From the NCBI GenBank assembly GCA_944379995.1, contig CALWGF010000002.1:62001-126000 (forward strand): 64,000 nt of DNA, given 5' to 3'. Origin of the DNA: an uncultured Clostridia bacterium (GTDB taxonomy: Bacteria; Bacillota; Clostridia; Lachnospirales; Anaerotignaceae). Positions 35,145-46,382 of the stretch are shown piece by piece. How positions within the stretch are numbered: position 1 is the first letter of the stretch; every line of letters begins with the position of its first letter. Made by a program: the position numbers and the translations under genes. The notes under the pieces are model-generated. The model was not told the DNA's origin, made no database searches, and worked only from the letters and a program-made list of their open reading frames with translations.

Positions 35145-38100
35145 ATGGGAACTCAGAATACAGAACAGGGTATAGTTTTCGATTCTATTAAAATCGGCTT
35201 GGCTTCTCCTGAAAAAATCCGTGAATGGTCCAGAGGAGAGGTTAAAAAACCTGAAACTATAAACTACAGAACACTTAAACCTGAAAAGGACGGTCTTTTC
35301 TGTGAAAGAATTTTCGGACCTAACAAGGACTGGGAGTGTCATTGTGGTAAATATAAAAGAATAAGATACAAAGGCGTTGTTTGTGACAGATGTGGCGTTG
35401 AGGTTACTAAGTCAAAAGTACGTCGTGAAAGAATGGGACACATCGAGCTTGCTGCTCCTGTGTCACATATCTGGTATTTTAAAGGTATTCCTTCAAGAAT
35501 GGGTCTTATACTTTCTATGAGCCCTAGAGCTCTTGAAAAAATTCTTTACTTTGCTTCATATGTTGTACTTGATAGCGGAGATACAGAGCTTACTTATAAA
35601 CAGCTTCTTACAGAAAAAGAATTTAGAGATGCTTATGATAGATGGGGTAATACATTTAAAGTAGGTATGGGTGCTGAGGCTGTTAAACAGCTTCTTATGG
35701 ACATCGACCTTGAAAAAGAATCTGTTGAGCTTAAAAAACAGCTTGTTGATACAACAGGTCAGAAAAGAATTAGAATTATAAAAAGACTTGAAGTTATTGA
35801 ATCATTCAGAACTTCAAATAATAAACCTGAATGGATGATACTTGATGCAATCCCTGTTATTCCACCAGACATACGTCCTATGGTACAGCTTGATGGTGGT
35901 CGTTTTGCAACAAGTGACCTTAATGACCTTTACAGACGTGTTATAAATAGAAATAACCGTCTTAAAAGACTTCTTGAGCTTGGTGCTCCTGATATTATCG
36001 TAAGAAATGAAAAGAGAATGCTTCAGGAAGCTGTTGACGCCCTTATTGATAATGGTCGTCGTGGTAGACCTGTTACTGGTCCTGGAAATAGACCTCTTAA
36101 ATCTCTTTCAGATATGCTTAAAGGTAAACAGGGACGTTTCCGTCAGAACCTTCTCGGAAAACGTGTTGACTATTCCGGACGTTCTGTTATCGTTGTAGGT
36201 CCTGACCTTAAGATTTATCAGTGTGGTCTTCCTAAAGAAATGGCTATTGAATTATTTAAGCCTTTTGTTATGAAGAAACTTGTTGAAGATGGTCTTGCAC
36301 ATAATATTAAATCAGCAAAAAGAATGGTTGAAAGATTACAGACTGAAGTTTGGGACGTTTTAGAAGATGTTATTAAAGAACACCCAGTTATGCTTAACCG
36401 TGCACCTACTCTTCACAGACTTGGTATTCAGGCATTTGAACCTAAACTTGTTGAAGGTAGAGCTATAAAACTTCACCCACTCGTTTGTACAGCTTATAAT
36501 GCTGACTTCGACGGTGACCAGATGGCTGTTCACGTTCCTCTTTCAGTAGAGGCTCAGGCTGAATGCCGTTTCCTTCTTCTTTCACCAAATAACCTTTTAA
36601 AACCTTCTGATGGTGCTCCTGTTACTGTTCCTTCACAGGACATGATTTTAGGTATGTACTATCTTACACTTACTAAAGATGGTGAAGTTGGAGAAGGTAA
36701 AGTATTTAAAGATGAAAACGAGGCTCTTCTTGCTTATGATAACCATGAAGTTTCACTTCACGCTCGTATTAAAGTAAGAAAAACTATGGAATTTAATGGT
36801 GTTAAAGAAACAAGAATTGTTCCTACAACTGTTGGTTTCATAATATTTAATGAGGCTATTCCTCAGAACCTTGGATATATCAATAGAACTAATGAAGAAG
36901 ATAAATTTAGATATGAAATTGACTTCCTTGTAGACAAAAAAGGAATAGGTAAAATCATAAATAGATGTATAAATAAATGTGGTTCAACTGAAACAGCTAT
37001 TGTTCTTGATAAAATCAAAGCACTTGGTTATAAATTCTCAACAAGAGCTGCTCTTACAGTTTCTGTTTCTGATATGGAAATTCCTAAGGAAAAACAAGAA
37101 TTCCTTAAAGAAGCAGAAGATAAAGTTGAAGTTATTACTAAGAAATTCAGACGTGGTCTTATGACTGATGAAGAACGTCATACTAAAGTAATTGAAGCTT
37201 GGAATATTGCCAACGATAAGATTACAGATGCTCTTCTTAAAGGACTTGGTAAATACAATAACATATTCATGATGGCTAACTCTGGTGCCCGTGGTTCTAA
37301 CAGCCAGATTAAACAGCTTGCCGGTATGCGTGGTCTTATGGCTAACCCATCTGGTGGTATTATTGAGCTCCCTATTAAGTCTAACTTCCGTGAAGGTCTT
37401 ACAGTTCTCGAATACTTTATTTCTGCCCATGGTGCTAGAAAAGGTCTTACTGATACTGCTCTTAGAACTGCCGACTCTGGTTATCTTACACGTCGTCTTG
37501 TTGACGTTTCTCAGGATATTATTATCCGTGAATGGGATTGTTGTGCAGAAAGCGGTAAAGAAGCTCCTGGTCTTGTAGTTAGAGCCGTTGTTGATGGAAA
37601 TGAAGTTATTGAAGGACTTCAAGATAGAATTAGAGGAAGATGGTCTGTTAATGATATTCTTCACCCAGAAACAGGCGAAGTTATCGTTCCGGCAGATACT
37701 ATGATTTCTCCTGACCTTGCTGAAAAAGTTGAAAAAGCAGGTGTTAAAGAAGTTCTTATAAGAACTGTTCTTACATGCCGTTCTGAAATCGGTATATGTT
37801 CAAAATGTTATGGTGCAAATATGGCCAGCGGTCGTTCAGTTCGTATCGGTGAATCTGTTGGTATCATAGCTGCTCAGTCTATCGGTGAACCTGGTACACA
37901 GCTTACAATGCGTACTTTCCATACTGGTGGTATCGCCGGAGATGACATCACACAGGGTCTTCCTCGTGTTGAAGAGCTTTTTGAAGCAAGAAAACCTAAG
38001 GGTCTTGCTATAATTGCTGAGTTTGCAGGTACTGTAACACTTAATGATACAAAGAAAAAACGTGAGGTTATTATAACTAATCCAACAACAGGAGAAGTTA

Positions 38101-38699
38101 AAGATTATCTTATACCTTATGGTTCAAGAATAAAAGTTTATGATGGCGACTATATTGAAGCCGGTGACGAAATAACAGAAGGTAGCGTAAATCCACACGA
38201 TATTCTTAAAATTAAAGGTCTTCGTGGTGTTCAGGATTATATGATACAGGAAGTTCAGAGAGTTTACCGTCTTCAGGGTGTTGAAATCAACGATAAACAT
38301 ATTGAAGTTATAGTTCGTCAGATGCTTAAGAGAGTTAAAATTGAAGAAAACGGAGATACAGATTTCCTTCCAGGTAGCCTTGTTGATTGGCTTACATTTG
38401 AAAATACAAATGAAGCTCTTGAAAAAGAAGGTAAAGAACCTGCAAAAGGTAGCCGTGTTCTTCTTGGTATTACAAAAGCATCTCTTGCTACTGATTCATT
38501 CCTTTCAGCAGCATCATTCCAGGAAACAACAAGAGTTCTTACTGAAGCTGCTATTAAAGGTAAAGTTGACCCTCTTATCGGTCTTAAAGAAAATGTTATC
38601 ATTGGTAAGCTTATACCAGCTGGTACAGGTATGAACAGATATCGTGATATTGATATTGTTCCTTCTGGTGATGCTTCTGATGAAGATGATGATATTTAA
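35145..38699 (+). CDS. rpoC: RNA polymerase beta' subunit
   Basis: A 1184-residue catalytic subunit. The N-terminal zinc site ([20 protein letters not shown]), the lid/rudder region, and the absolutely conserved [12 protein letters not shown] at residues 452-463 carrying the catalytic Mg-binding aspartates are present. The second zinc site ([13 protein letters not shown]) and the trigger-loop [11 protein letters not shown] are also intact. It lacks large lineage-specific insertions. It is co-transcribed with rpoB (AAAGGAG site in the 19-bp gap) and ends at a weak terminator. Confidence 0.98.
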   Translation: MGTQNTEQGIVFDSIKIGLASPEKIREWSRGEVKKPETINYRTLKPEKDGLFCERIFGPNKDWECHCGKYKRIRYKGVVCDRCGVEVTKSKVRRERMGHIELAAPVSHIWYFKGIPSRMGLILSMSPRALEKILYFASYVVLDSGDTELTYKQLLTEKEFRDAYDRWGNTFKVGMGAEAVKQLLMDIDLEKESVELKKQLVDTTGQKRIRIIKRLEVIESFRTSNNKPEWMILDAIPVIPPDIRPMVQLDGGRFATSDLNDLYRRVINRNNRLKRLLELGAPDIIVRNEKRMLQEAVDALIDNGRRGRPVTGPGNRPLKSLSDMLKGKQGRFRQNLLGKRVDYSGRSVIVVGPDLKIYQCGLPKEMAIELFKPFVMKKLVEDGLAHNIKSAKRMVERLQTEVWDVLEDVIKEHPVMLNRAPTLHRLGIQAFEPKLVEGRAIKLHPLVCTAYNADFDGDQMAVHVPLSVEAQAECRFLLLSPNNLLKPSDGAPVTVPSQDMILGMYYLTLTKDGEVGEGKVFKDENEALLAYDNHEVSLHARIKVRKTMEFNGVKETRIVPTTVGFIIFNEAIPQNLGYINRTNEEDKFRYEIDFLVDKKGIGKIINRCINKCGSTETAIVLDKIKALGYKFSTRAALTVSVSDMEIPKEKQEFLKEAEDKVEVITKKFRRGLMTDEERHTKVIEAWNIANDKITDALLKGLGKYNNIFMMANSGARGSNSQIKQLAGMRGLMANPSGGIIELPIKSNFREGLTVLEYFISAHGARKGLTDTALRTADSGYLTRRLVDVSQDIIIREWDCCAESGKEAPGLVVRAVVDGNEVIEGLQDRIRGRWSVNDILHPETGEVIVPADTMISPDLAEKVEKAGVKEVLIRTVLTCRSEIGICSKCYGANMASGRSVRIGESVGIIAAQSIGEPGTQLTMRTFHTGGIAGDDITQGLPRVEELFEARKPKGLAIIAEFAGTVTLNDTKKKREVIITNPTTGEVKDYLIPYGSRIKVYDGDYIEAGDEITEGSVNPHDILKIKGLRGVQDYMIQEVQRVYRLQGVEINDKHIEVIVRQMLKRVKIEENGDTDFLPGSLVDWLTFENTNEALEKEGKEPAKGSRVLLGITKASLATDSFLSAASFQETTRVLTEAAIKGKVDPLIGLKENVIIGKLIPAGTGMNRYRDIDIVPSGDASDEDDDI

Positions 38700-38710
38700 T
38701 ATTTGATTTT

Positions 38711-38750
38711 TAGGCACAGACATTTGTTTGTGCCTATTATCATTTTTAAC
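38711..38750 (+). terminator. probable rpoBC terminator
   Basis: An 8-bp stem TAGGCACA / TGTGCCTA followed by a discontinuous T-run (TTATCATTTTT). Confidence 0.7.
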
Positions 38751-38887
38751 ATAAAATGTGTTTATTTTACAAATGTTATTTTACAGTTTTTTGAAATATA
38801 GTGTGCAGTAGGGCATATTTCTCTAAAAAAAACAAAAAATCATTGAAAATTCTACATTAATTTAAAATTAAGTTTTAGAAAAATTCC

Positions 38888-38916
38888 TTGACTTTTAAGT
38901 ATTTAGATGATATGAT
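38888..38916 (+). promoter_or_regulatory. SigA promoter of the str operon
   Basis: TTGACT, 17-bp spacer, TATGAT upstream of rpsL. Confidence 0.8.
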
Positions 38917-39020
38917 TTTTGAGTGTCTGTGAGCAGGCTTATTTTAGTATGTTCATAGATATATATTTTGCATATAATGCAATGGCAGAAACGTATTAAT
39001 TTGTAAGGAGGTGCAATTAA

Positions 39021-39443
39021 ATGCCAACATTTAATCAGTTAGTAAGAAAAGGTAGACAGACAGTAGAAAAGAAATCAACTGCTCCAGCTCTTCAGAAAGG
39101 ATTCAACTCTTTAAAGAAGAAAGCAACAGATATTTCTTCTCCTCAGAGACGTGGTGTTTGTACAGCAGTTAAAACATCTACACCTAAAAAACCTAACTCA
39201 GCTTTAAGAAAAATTGCCAGAGTTCGTCTTTCAAATGGTATTGAAGTAACAGCTTATATCCCAGGTGAAGGACATAACCTTCAGGAACACTCTGTTGTTC
39301 TTATAAGAGGTGGTAGAGTTAAAGACCTTCCTGGTGTTCGTTACCACATCATCAGAGGTACACTCGATACTGCTGGTGTTGCTAAGAGAATGCAGGCTCG
39401 TTCTAAATACGGTGCTAAACGTCCAAAACCAGCTAAAAAGTAA
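39021..39443 (+). CDS. rpsL: 30S ribosomal protein S12
   Basis: A 140-residue decoding-site protein of the 30S subunit. [11 protein letters not shown] and [13 protein letters not shown] carry the lysines equivalent to E. coli K42/K43 and K87 in their wild-type, streptomycin-sensitive form, and the Asp that is methylthiolated in many bacteria. Length is normal for Firmicutes, with the usual N-terminal insert compared with E. coli. First gene of the str operon, ribosome binding site AAGGAGG. Confidence 0.98.
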   Translation: MPTFNQLVRKGRQTVEKKSTAPALQKGFNSLKKKATDISSPQRRGVCTAVKTSTPKKPNSALRKIARVRLSNGIEVTAYIPGEGHNLQEHSVVLIRGGRVKDLPGVRYHIIRGTLDTAGVAKRMQARSKYGAKRPKPAKK

Positions 39444-39475
39444 TTTTAATTTAAACTAATTTTTAAAAATAGGTT

Positions 39476-39569
39476 ATGCCTTATACAAATCAATACAATC
39501 TGCTGATTGCCGGTATAGATTAAGATATAGTATTAAGGCATGTACGCACACGTTAGTATGTGCGAGTAC
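39476..39569 (+). promoter_or_regulatory. structured rpsL-rpsG intercistronic region
   Basis: Two hairpins fill the gap: ATGCCTTA+TAC pairing with GTA+TAAGGCAT (39476-39541), and GTAC+GCACA pairing with TGTGC+GTAC across a GA bulge (39542-39569). The S7 ribosome binding site follows. Position matches the S7 autoregulatory site of E. coli, but homology is not shown. Confidence 0.55.
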
Positions 39570-39604
39570 CGAGAATATATTTATTCATTAAGGAGGGAAG
39601 AATC

Positions 39605-40075
39605 GTGCCAAGAAAAGGACATGTTGCAAAAAGAGAAGTTTTACCAGACCCATTATACAAAAGCAAGCTTGTAACAAAGCTTATCAACAGCATAATGCTT
39701 GATGGTAAAAAAGGTGTTGCCCAGAAAATAGTTTACGGCGCATTCGAAAAAGTATCAGAAAAAACAGGTAAAGAAGCTTTAGAAGCTTTCGAAGAAGCTT
39801 TAAACAACATTATGCCTGTACTTGAGGTAAAAGCTCGCCGTGTTGGTGGTGCTACTTACCAGGTTCCAATGGAAATTAGACCAGAAAGAAGACGTACACT
39901 TGGTCTTCGTTGGTTAACAGTATACAGCAGAAAACGTGGCGAAAAAACTATGGTTGACCGTTTAGCAGGTGAAATCTTAGACGCTTTAAACAATGCTGGT
40001 GGTGCTGTAAAGAAAAAAGACGAAACACACAAAATGGCAGAAGCAAACAAAGCTTTCTCACATTACAAATGGTGA
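39605..40075 (+). CDS. rpsG: 30S ribosomal protein S7
   Basis: A 156-residue primary 16S rRNA binding protein that organises the 30S head, exact family length. Typical segments: [36 protein letters not shown] and [23 protein letters not shown]. The start is GTG with an AAGGAGGG site; an upstream in-frame ATG would add 15 residues foreign to the family. S7 represses its own operon in other bacteria. Confidence 0.97.
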   Translation: MPRKGHVAKREVLPDPLYKSKLVTKLINSIMLDGKKGVAQKIVYGAFEKVSEKTGKEALEAFEEALNNIMPVLEVKARRVGGATYQVPMEIRPERRRTLGLRWLTVYSRKRGEKTMVDRLAGEILDALNNAGGAVKKKDETHKMAEANKAFSHYKW

Positions 40076-40095
40076 TTCTGAAAATCGTGAAACTT

Positions 40096-40132
40096 ATATA
40101 CGGGCGAGACTTTATGGAGTTTTCGCCCATAT
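40096..40132 (+). repeat. hairpin between rpsG and fusA
   Basis: GGGCGA / TCGCCC stem with flanking ATAT pairing and a 15-base loop; no T-run, so probably an RNA structure rather than a terminator. Confidence 0.5.
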
Positions 40133-40221
40133 ATTGATGTTTGGATTTTCAAAAAAATGTATGAAATTAAATCCCTTTGGGATAATAAACGTATAAAATA
40201 TGGAAAAAAGGAGGAGTACAA

Positions 40222-42315
40222 GTGGCTGCTAAAAGAGAATTTCCTCTTGAGAGAACTAGAAATATTGGTATTATGGCCCACATTGACGCAGGTAAGACTA
40301 CATTAACAGAACGTATTCTTTTCTACACAGGTCGTAATTACAAAATCGGTGATACTCACGAAGGTACAGCTACAATGGACTGGATGGAGCAGGAACAGGA
40401 AAGAGGTATAACAATTACTTCTGCTGCTACAACTTGCCATTGGCTTGATAATAGAATTAATATTATTGATACACCGGGACACGTTGACTTCACAGTAGAA
40501 GTTGAACGTTCACTCCGTGTACTTGACGGTGCTGTTTGCGTATTCTGTGCAAAAGGTGGCGTTGAGCCTCAGTCAGAAACTGTTTGGAGACAGGCTGATA
40601 ACTATAACGTACCTAGAATGGCATTTGTAAACAAAATGGACATTATGGGTGCTAACTTCTATAACGTACTTCAGATGATGGTTGACAGACTTGGATGTAA
40701 TCCAGTTGCTGTTACACTTCCAATCGGTGCTGAAAGTGATTTCAAAGGTATTATTGACCTTATGAAAATGAAAGCTTATATCTATGAAAATGATACAGGA
40801 ACAGAAATCGATGAAGAAGATATTCCTGCTGATTACATGGACAAAGCTGAAGAATATAGAGAAAAAATGGTTGAAGCTATCTGTGAAACAGATGAAGAGC
40901 TTATGGAAAAATACTTCGGTGGTGAAGAACTTACTGAAGAAGAACTTAAAGCTGCTCTTCGTAAAGCTTGTATCGCTTGTGAAATTATACCTGTATTCTG
41001 TGGTTCTGCTTACAGAAACAAAGGTGTACAGAAACTTCTTGATGGTGTAATTGACTATATGCCAGCTCCAACAGATATTCCAGCTATTAAAGGTATCGAC
41101 CCAGATACTAACGAAGAAATCGAAAGACATGCATCAGATGAAGAACCATTCTCAGCTCTTGCATTCAAAATTATGAATGACCCATTCGTTGGTAAACTTG
41201 CTTTCTTTAGAGTTTATTCAGGAACTTGCGAAGCTGGTTCTTATGTATATAACTCAACAAAAGGCAAAAAAGAACGTATTGGACGTATCCTTCAGATGCA
41301 CGCTAACCACCGTGAAGAAATCGATAAGGTTTATGCTGGTGACATCGCTGCTGCAGTAGGATTTAAGTTCACTACAACTGGTGATACAATCTGTTTCGAA
41401 GATAACGAAGTTATACTTGAATCAATGGTATTCCCAGAACCTGTTATTGAGGTTGCTATCGAGCCTAAAACAAAAGCTGGTAGAGATAAAATGGGTATTG
41501 CTCTTGCAAAACTTGCAGAAGAAGACCCAACATTCAAAACATATACAAACCAGGATACTGGTGATACAATCATCGCTGGTATGGGTGAGCTCCACCTTGA
41601 AATCATCGTTGACCGTCTCTTAAGAGAATTCAAAGTTGAAGCTAACGTTGGTGCTCCACAGGTTTCATATAAAGAAACATTCCGTAAAGCTGTTGACGTT
41701 GAAGGTAAATTCGTACGTCAGTCAGGTGGTCGTGGTCAGTATGGTCACTGTAAGGTAAGATTCTTCCCTATCGGTACAGATGCTGAACATAACTATGAAT
41801 TCGTAAATAGTACAGTTGGTGGTTCTATTCCTAAAGAATATATCCCAGCTATCGACAAAGGTATACAGCAGGCTATGCAGAGCGGTATACTTGGTGGATA
41901 TCCTGTACTTGGTGTTAAAGCTGAAGTTTATGACGGAAGCTACCATGAAGTTGACTCATCTGAAACAGCTTATCAGATTGCCGGTTCTATGGCATTCAAA
42001 GAAGCTATGAAGAAGGGTGATGCTGTTCTTCTTGAGCCAATCATGAAAGTTACAGTTTCTGTTCCTGAAGAATACATGGGCGACGTTATCGGTGATATTA
42101 ACTCACGTCGTGGACGTATCGAAGGTATGGAAGCAAGAAGTGGTGTACAGGTTGTTCATTCATTTGTTCCACTTGCAGAAATGTTTGGATACTCAACAGA
42201 CCTTCGTTCTAAAACACAGGGTCGTGGTACTTACGTAATGGAAGTTGACCACTATGAACCTTGTCCAAAGAGCGTACAGGAAAAAGTACTTGCAGGAAAA
42301 GCTGCTAAAGAGTGA
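40222..42315 (+). CDS. fusA: elongation factor G
   Basis: A 697-residue translocation GTPase. G1 is AHIDAGKTT, the switch region has [12 protein letters not shown]3 DTPGHVDF and G4 NKMD. Domains II-V follow with the expected [12 protein letters not shown] loop in domain IV ([10 protein letters not shown]) near residue 630. The start is GTG with a GGAGGAG site, matching the family N-terminus [16 protein letters not shown]. Third gene of the str operon. Confidence 0.98.
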   Translation: MAAKREFPLERTRNIGIMAHIDAGKTTLTERILFYTGRNYKIGDTHEGTATMDWMEQEQERGITITSAATTCHWLDNRINIIDTPGHVDFTVEVERSLRVLDGAVCVFCAKGGVEPQSETVWRQADNYNVPRMAFVNKMDIMGANFYNVLQMMVDRLGCNPVAVTLPIGAESDFKGIIDLMKMKAYIYENDTGTEIDEEDIPADYMDKAEEYREKMVEAICETDEELMEKYFGGEELTEEELKAALRKACIACEIIPVFCGSAYRNKGVQKLLDGVIDYMPAPTDIPAIKGIDPDTNEEIERHASDEEPFSALAFKIMNDPFVGKLAFFRVYSGTCEAGSYVYNSTKGKKERIGRILQMHANHREEIDKVYAGDIAAAVGFKFTTTGDTICFEDNEVILESMVFPEPVIEVAIEPKTKAGRDKMGIALAKLAEEDPTFKTYTNQDTGDTIIAGMGELHLEIIVDRLLREFKVEANVGAPQVSYKETFRKAVDVEGKFVRQSGGRGQYGHCKVRFFPIGTDAEHNYEFVNSTVGGSIPKEYIPAIDKGIQQAMQSGILGGYPVLGVKAEVYDGSYHEVDSSETAYQIAGSMAFKEAMKKGDAVLLEPIMKVTVSVPEEYMGDVIGDINSRRGRIEGMEARSGVQVVHSFVPLAEMFGYSTDLRSKTQGRGTYVMEVDHYEPCPKSVQEKVLAGKAAKE

Positions 42316-42324
42316 TAAATGAAT

Positions 42325-42365
42325 ATTGTTTTTGGTAATACCTATTGCCAAAAACAATTATTTTT
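42325..42365 (+). terminator. terminator between fusA and tuf
   Basis: An 11-bp stem ATTGTTTTTGG / CCAAAAACAAT followed by TATTTTTAATA; may be partial, leaving some readthrough into tuf. Confidence 0.7.
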
Positions 42366-42429
42366 AATATAATTATATTTGATTTATAAGCTTTATAAGC
42401 TAATTTATTGAATTTTCATTAATTTTTTG

Positions 42430-42459
42430 GAGGGTAACACCCTCATTACCTAAAGGAGG
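42430..42459 (+). promoter_or_regulatory. possible translational switch before tuf
   Basis: GAGGGT-AAC-ACCCTC forms a hairpin just upstream of the AAAGGAGG ribosome binding site. The same CCTC can pair instead with GAGG of that site, and GGTAA can pair with TTACC. Mutually exclusive pairings are visible; regulation is inference. Confidence 0.4.
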
Positions 42460-42469
42460 AAGTTTAAAA

Positions 42470-43663
42470 ATGGCAAAGGCTAAATTTGAAAGAACTAAAC
42501 CACATATGAACATTGGTACAATCGGACACGTTGACCATGGTAAAACAACATTAACAGCTGCTATCACAAAAACACTTCATGATAGATACCAGATTGGTGA
42601 AGCTGTTGCTTTCGAAAATATCGACAAAGCTCCAGAAGAAAGAGAAAGAGGTATCACAATCTCTACAGCTCACGTTGAATATGAAACACCTAACAGACAC
42701 TACGCTCACGTAGACTGCCCAGGTCATGCTGACTACGTTAAAAACATGATTACTGGTGCTGCTCAGATGGACGGTGCTATCCTCGTTGTTGCTGCAACAG
42801 ACGGTCCTATGGCTCAGACAAGAGAACATATCCTTCTTTCAAGACAGGTTGGTGTTCCTTACATCGTAGTATTCATGAACAAATGTGACATGGTAGACGA
42901 CGAAGAACTTCTTGACCTTGTTGAAATGGAAATCAGAGACCTTCTTAGCGAATATGAATTCCCAGGTGATGATACACCAATTATCCGTGGTTCAGCTTTC
43001 CAGGCTCTTCAGGATACATCAAGCGTATGGGGAGACAAAATCCTTGACCTCTTCAATGAAATCGAAGCTTACATTCCAGAACCAAAAAGAGATGTTGACA
43101 AACCATTCCTTATGCCTGTTGAAGACGTATTCTCAATCACAGGACGTGGTACAGTTGCTACAGGTAGAGTTGAAAGCGGTATCGTAAAAGTTTCTGACGA
43201 AGTTGAAATCGTTGGTCTTGCTGACGAACCAAGAAAAGTTGTTGTAACTGGTGTAGAAATGTTCAGAAAACTTCTTGACCAGGCTGAAGCTGGTGACAAC
43301 ATCGGTGTTCTTCTTCGTGGTGTTCAGAGAAACGAAATCGAAAGAGGACAGGTTCTTGCTAAAGTAGGTTCAATCACACCTCATACAAAATTCAAAGCTC
43401 AGGTTTACGTATTAAGTAAAGAAGAAGGTGGACGTCATACTCCATTCTTCAACAACTACAGACCACAGTTCTACTTCAGAACAACAGACGTTACAGGTGT
43501 TATCTCTCTTCCAGAAGGAACAGAAATGTGTATGCCTGGTGACAACGTTGAAATGACAATCGAACTTATCACAAAAGTAGCTATGGCTCCTGGTCTTAGA
43601 TTCGCTATCCGTGAAGGTGGTAGAACAGTAGGCGCTGGCTCAGTTGTTGAAATCATCGAGTAA
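42470..43663 (+). CDS. tuf: elongation factor Tu
   Basis: A 397-residue EF-Tu delivering aminoacyl-tRNA to the ribosome. G motifs are complete: [43 protein letters not shown] and [11 protein letters not shown]. Domains 2 and 3 have normal length, with [17 protein letters not shown] near the C-terminus. Residues contacting kirromycin-type drugs cannot be judged by eye. It has the strongest ribosome binding site in the area (AAAGGAGGAA) and its own terminator. Codons are highly biased, consistent with very high expression. Confidence 0.98.
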   Translation: MAKAKFERTKPHMNIGTIGHVDHGKTTLTAAITKTLHDRYQIGEAVAFENIDKAPEERERGITISTAHVEYETPNRHYAHVDCPGHADYVKNMITGAAQMDGAILVVAATDGPMAQTREHILLSRQVGVPYIVVFMNKCDMVDDEELLDLVEMEIRDLLSEYEFPGDDTPIIRGSAFQALQDTSSVWGDKILDLFNEIEAYIPEPKRDVDKPFLMPVEDVFSITGRGTVATGRVESGIVKVSDEVEIVGLADEPRKVVVTGVEMFRKLLDQAEAGDNIGVLLRGVQRNEIERGQVLAKVGSITPHTKFKAQVYVLSKEEGGRHTPFFNNYRPQFYFRTTDVTGVISLPEGTEMCMPGDNVEMTIELITKVAMAPGLRFAIREGGRTVGAGSVVEIIE

Positions 43664-43716
43664 TTTTAACTGAGATAGTTTAAACTTAATATATAAATTT
43701 GTGTCCGGAAGATATT

Positions 43717-43749
43717 CACCCTAAAGGTTTGCCCTTTAGGGTGTTTTTG
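43717..43749 (+). terminator. tuf terminator
   Basis: An 11-bp stem CACCCTAAAGG / CCTTTAGGGTG and a T-run. Confidence 0.93.
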
Positions 43750-43979
43750 TATTTTTATGATTTTGATATGTTTTATGCAAGTTTTGTATAAAATATATGT
43801 TTTATATTAAATCATAAATTAATATTGCACAAAAAAATGGTGTTATTTTTTAAATATAGACGCCTGTGAAAGACACTTGTTTAATATGTGTTGTAATATA
43901 TATACAAAAAAGTTTTTGAAATAAGTTTGTTTTTTTATTAAAAATCTAAGAAAAAATACGAATTTTTTTTAAAAAACTC

Positions 43980-44008
43980 TTGCCAAAATAAATGTTATAG
44001 TGTATAAT
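43980..44008 (+). promoter_or_regulatory. SigA promoter of the S10-spc-alpha cluster
   Basis: TTGCCA, 17-bp spacer, perfect TATAAT; start expected near 44015. Confidence 0.8.
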
Positions 44009-44020
44009 CATCTATGTTGT

Positions 44021-44187
44021 GACATAAGAGCGAAGAAACAGAAGGTTGCTAAATTACATAGTAGTTTAGGTTTTTCTGCGGAGCGATGTCCAGTTCAAGA
44101 AACCGGGCGACAAGGTCACTGTACAGAATATAAGGGTAGAAAATCGTCATTAGGGCGATGAGTGTGTCTATAAGTGTGTAGATACAC
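44021..44187 (+). promoter_or_regulatory. structured S10-operon leader RNA
   Basis: Three helices are visible. The first is a long interrupted hairpin GACAT...CAGAA...CTAAA / TTTAG...TTCTG...ATGTC (44021-44090). The second is ATCGTC / GGCGAT (44143-44159), the third a 9-bp GTGTGTCTA / TAGATACAC hairpin (44162-44187). The leader is much less AT-rich than its surroundings. Autoregulation by a ribosomal protein (L4 in E. coli) is plausible, not shown. Confidence 0.6.
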
Positions 44188-44257
44188 CCGGATAAGTGTG
44201 CAGTCACCACTTGTCGTACTGAAATTATTAAGTGCGAAAAGGAGGGGACTTTTTTTT

Positions 44258-44569
44258 ATGGCAAATCAGAAAATCAGAATCAGTCTCAAAGCGTATGATC
44301 ATAAATTAATCGATCAGTCAGCAGTTCAGATAATCGAAACTGCAAAGAAAACAGGTGCTCAGATAAGTGGACCTATCCCACTTCCAACTAAAAAGGAAGT
44401 AGTTACAATCTTAAGAGCTGTACACAAATACAAAGACTCTAGAGAGCAGTTCGAAATGAGAACACATAAGAGACTTATTGATATTCTTACACCAAACGCT
44501 AAAACAGTTGACGCTTTAAGCCGTCTCGACTTACCAGCTGGTGTTGATATCACATTAAAAATAATGTAA
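44258..44569 (+). CDS. rpsJ: 30S ribosomal protein S10
   Basis: A 103-residue 30S head protein, also the NusE transcription antitermination factor. Typical segments: [38 protein letters not shown] and [15 protein letters not shown]. The open frame continues 28 codons upstream into the leader, but the ATG with GGAGGGG and the family N-terminus fix the start. First gene of the S10 cluster; 155 bases, without obvious signals, separate it from rplC. Confidence 0.98.
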   Translation: MANQKIRISLKAYDHKLIDQSAVQIIETAKKTGAQISGPIPLPTKKEVVTILRAVHKYKDSREQFEMRTHKRLIDILTPNAKTVDALSRLDLPAGVDITLKIM

Positions 44570-44724
44570 TAAAAAAAAGTACAACAAATTAGGAATTTAT
44601 CCAAAAGAATGGTTTATATAAGGGAAACACACCAACGCAACTTATATTAAACTAGAATGATTACCCGTAAGAATTTTATTTCGAGAAGGGCAATCCGCTG
44701 TAGAAAATCAGGAGGTGCAAGAGA

Positions 44725-45354
44725 ATGAAAAAAGCTATTATGGCAAAAAAAGTTGGAATGACACAAGTTTTCACAGATAACGGTGTTTTCGTTCCAGTAA
44801 CAGTTCTTGAAGCAGGTCCATGCGTTGTTGTTCAGAAGAAAACAGTAGAAAACGACGGATACGCTGCTATTCAGGTTGGTTACACAGAAATTAGAGAAAA
44901 ACTTGTTAACAAACCAGAAAAAGGTCATTTTGACAAAGCTGGTGTTACTGCAAAAAGATACTTAAAAGAATTCAGACTTGAAGATGCTGAAAACTATGAA
45001 GTAGGTGCAGAAATTAAAGCAGACGTATTTGCTGCAGGAGATAAAGTTGACGTTAGCGGTATTACAAAAGGTAAAGGCTTCCAGTCAACAATTAAAAGAT
45101 ACAATGCTCAGAGAGGACCTATGGGACATGGTTCTAAATCACACAGAGTTGTAGGTTCTATGTCATCAGGTACTACACCAGGTCGTGTTAAAAAAGGTAA
45201 AAAAATGCCTGGACATATGGGTCACATTAACGTTACAATTCAGAACCTTGAAATTGTACGTGCTGATGCAGAAAAGAACATTATCCTTGTTAAGGGTGCT
45301 GTTCCAGGACCAAAAGGTTCAATCTTAGTAATTAAAGACAGCGTAAAGGCTTAA
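44725..45354 (+). CDS. rplC: 50S ribosomal protein L3
   Basis: A 209-residue early-assembly 23S rRNA protein whose long extension approaches the peptidyl transferase centre. KVGMTQVF at the N-terminus, [15 protein letters not shown] and the loop [21 protein letters not shown] are conserved; the glutamine preceding the loop region that is methylated in E. coli cannot be assigned safely. Ribosome binding site AGGAGGTG. It is 27 bp from rplD. Confidence 0.97.
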   Translation: MKKAIMAKKVGMTQVFTDNGVFVPVTVLEAGPCVVVQKKTVENDGYAAIQVGYTEIREKLVNKPEKGHFDKAGVTAKRYLKEFRLEDAENYEVGAEIKADVFAAGDKVDVSGITKGKGFQSTIKRYNAQRGPMGHGSKSHRVVGSMSSGTTPGRVKKGKKMPGHMGHINVTIQNLEIVRADAEKNIILVKGAVPGPKGSILVIKDSVKA

Positions 45355-45381
45355 TTTCTTTACGAAAGGAGGATAACACAC

Positions 45382-46002
45382 ATGGCAAATGTTGCATTAT
45401 ATAACATGAACGGCGAGCAGGTTGGTACAATCGACCTTAACGACGACATTTTCGGATTAGAAGCAAGTGAACATGCTATGCATATGGCAGTAGTACAGTA
45501 CCTTGCTAATCAGAGACAAGGCACACAGAGTGCTAAGACTCGTGCAGAAGTTAGAGGCGGTGGAAGAAAGCCTTGGAGACAGAAAGGAACAGGTCATGCT
45601 AGACAGGGTTCAATCCGTGCTCCACAGTGGACTGGCGGTGGCGTAGTATTCGCTCCAAAGCCAAGAGATTACTCTTTCAAACTTAACAAAAAAGTTAAAA
45701 GACTTGCTCTTAAATCAGCTCTTTCAACAAAAGTTGCTGAAAACAGCATCATCGTTTTAGATGAATTAAAATTAGACGAAGTTAAAACAAAAGCTATGGT
45801 TAATGTTTTAGGAAACATCAAAGCTGAAAAAGCTCTTATCGTAATGGACGGTGTTAACAAAAACGTTATGCTTTCAGCTAGAAACATAGAAGGCGTTAAA
45901 ACAGCTTCTGTAAGTACAATCAATGTATATGATTTATTAAAATACAATACACTTGTAGTTACAAAAGATGCTGTAGCTAAAATCGAGGAGGTGTACGCAT
46001 AA
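45382..46002 (+). CDS. rplD: 50S ribosomal protein L4
   Basis: A 206-residue 23S protein lining the exit tunnel. The extended loop [19 protein letters not shown] has no macrolide-resistance change obvious by eye. In E. coli L4 represses the S10 operon by binding its leader. The stop codon shares its last base with the ATG of rplW, giving tight translational coupling. Confidence 0.97.
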   Translation: MANVALYNMNGEQVGTIDLNDDIFGLEASEHAMHMAVVQYLANQRQGTQSAKTRAEVRGGGRKPWRQKGTGHARQGSIRAPQWTGGGVVFAPKPRDYSFKLNKKVKRLALKSALSTKVAENSIIVLDELKLDEVKTKAMVNVLGNIKAEKALIVMDGVNKNVMLSARNIEGVKTASVSTINVYDLLKYNTLVVTKDAVAKIEEVYA

Positions 46003-46301
46003 TGGCAGACCTTAAATATTATGACGTAATACTCAAACCTGTTATCACTGAAAACAGTATGTCAATTATGGACGAAAAGAAATATACTTTCCTCGTTCAT
46101 CCAGAAGCTAACAAAACTATGATTAAAGATGCAGTTGAAAAAATGTTCGACGGAGCTAAAGTTGCATCTGTAAATACAATGAACTACTCAGGAAAACCAA
46201 AAAGAAGAGGTATGATTTGGGGTAAGACAGCTAAATATAAAAAAGCTATTGTAAAACTTACAGCAGACAGCAAAGATATCGAAATCTTCCAGGGTATGTA
46301 A
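46002..46301 (+). CDS. rplW: 50S ribosomal protein L23
   Basis: A 99-residue protein at the tunnel exit, docking site for trigger factor and signal recognition particle. Family segments [30 protein letters not shown] and the loop GKPKRRG are present. The start overlaps the rplD stop by one base and the ribosome binding site lies inside rplD (GAGGAGGTG). Confidence 0.97.
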   Translation: MADLKYYDVILKPVITENSMSIMDEKKYTFLVHPEANKTMIKDAVEKMFDGAKVASVNTMNYSGKPKRRGMIWGKTAKYKKAIVKLTADSKDIEIFQGM

Positions 46302-46382
46302 TTAATTTTTTTTGAAACAATGAGTAAAACACACGGCTGTGTGTAGAATATATTTGAAAACGTATCGAAAGGAGTGGAACAC

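Larger units (their letters stand above)
38700..39020 (+). other. rpoC-rpsL intergenic region
   Basis: 321 bases with the rpoC terminator, an AT-rich spacer, a consensus promoter (38888-38916) and a leader of about 95 bases before rpsL. The L7Ae-like gene that many Firmicutes carry here is absent, and no small ORF with a ribosome binding site was found. Confidence 0.75.
43664..44257 (+). other. tuf-rpsJ intergenic region
   Basis: 594 bases with the tuf terminator, about 230 bases of AT-rich sequence without any recognisable element, a SigA-type promoter (43980-44008) and a structured leader of about 243 bases before rpsJ. No ORF with a ribosome binding site other than rpsJ is seen. Confidence 0.75.

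Noticed and set aside
37038-37664. A 208-residue minus-strand open frame inside rpoC
   Set aside because: It is the reverse-strand shadow of a highly conserved gene, with low-complexity Asn/Ser/Phe composition and no ribosome binding site.
40573-41130. A 185-residue minus-strand open frame inside fusA
   Set aside because: Antisense of the EF-G GTPase region; no ribosome binding site and no recognisable domain.
42384-42401. Tandem 9-bp duplication TTATAAGCT before tuf as a regulatory repeat
   Set aside because: Too short and AT-rich to separate from chance; mentioned only with the tuf leader.
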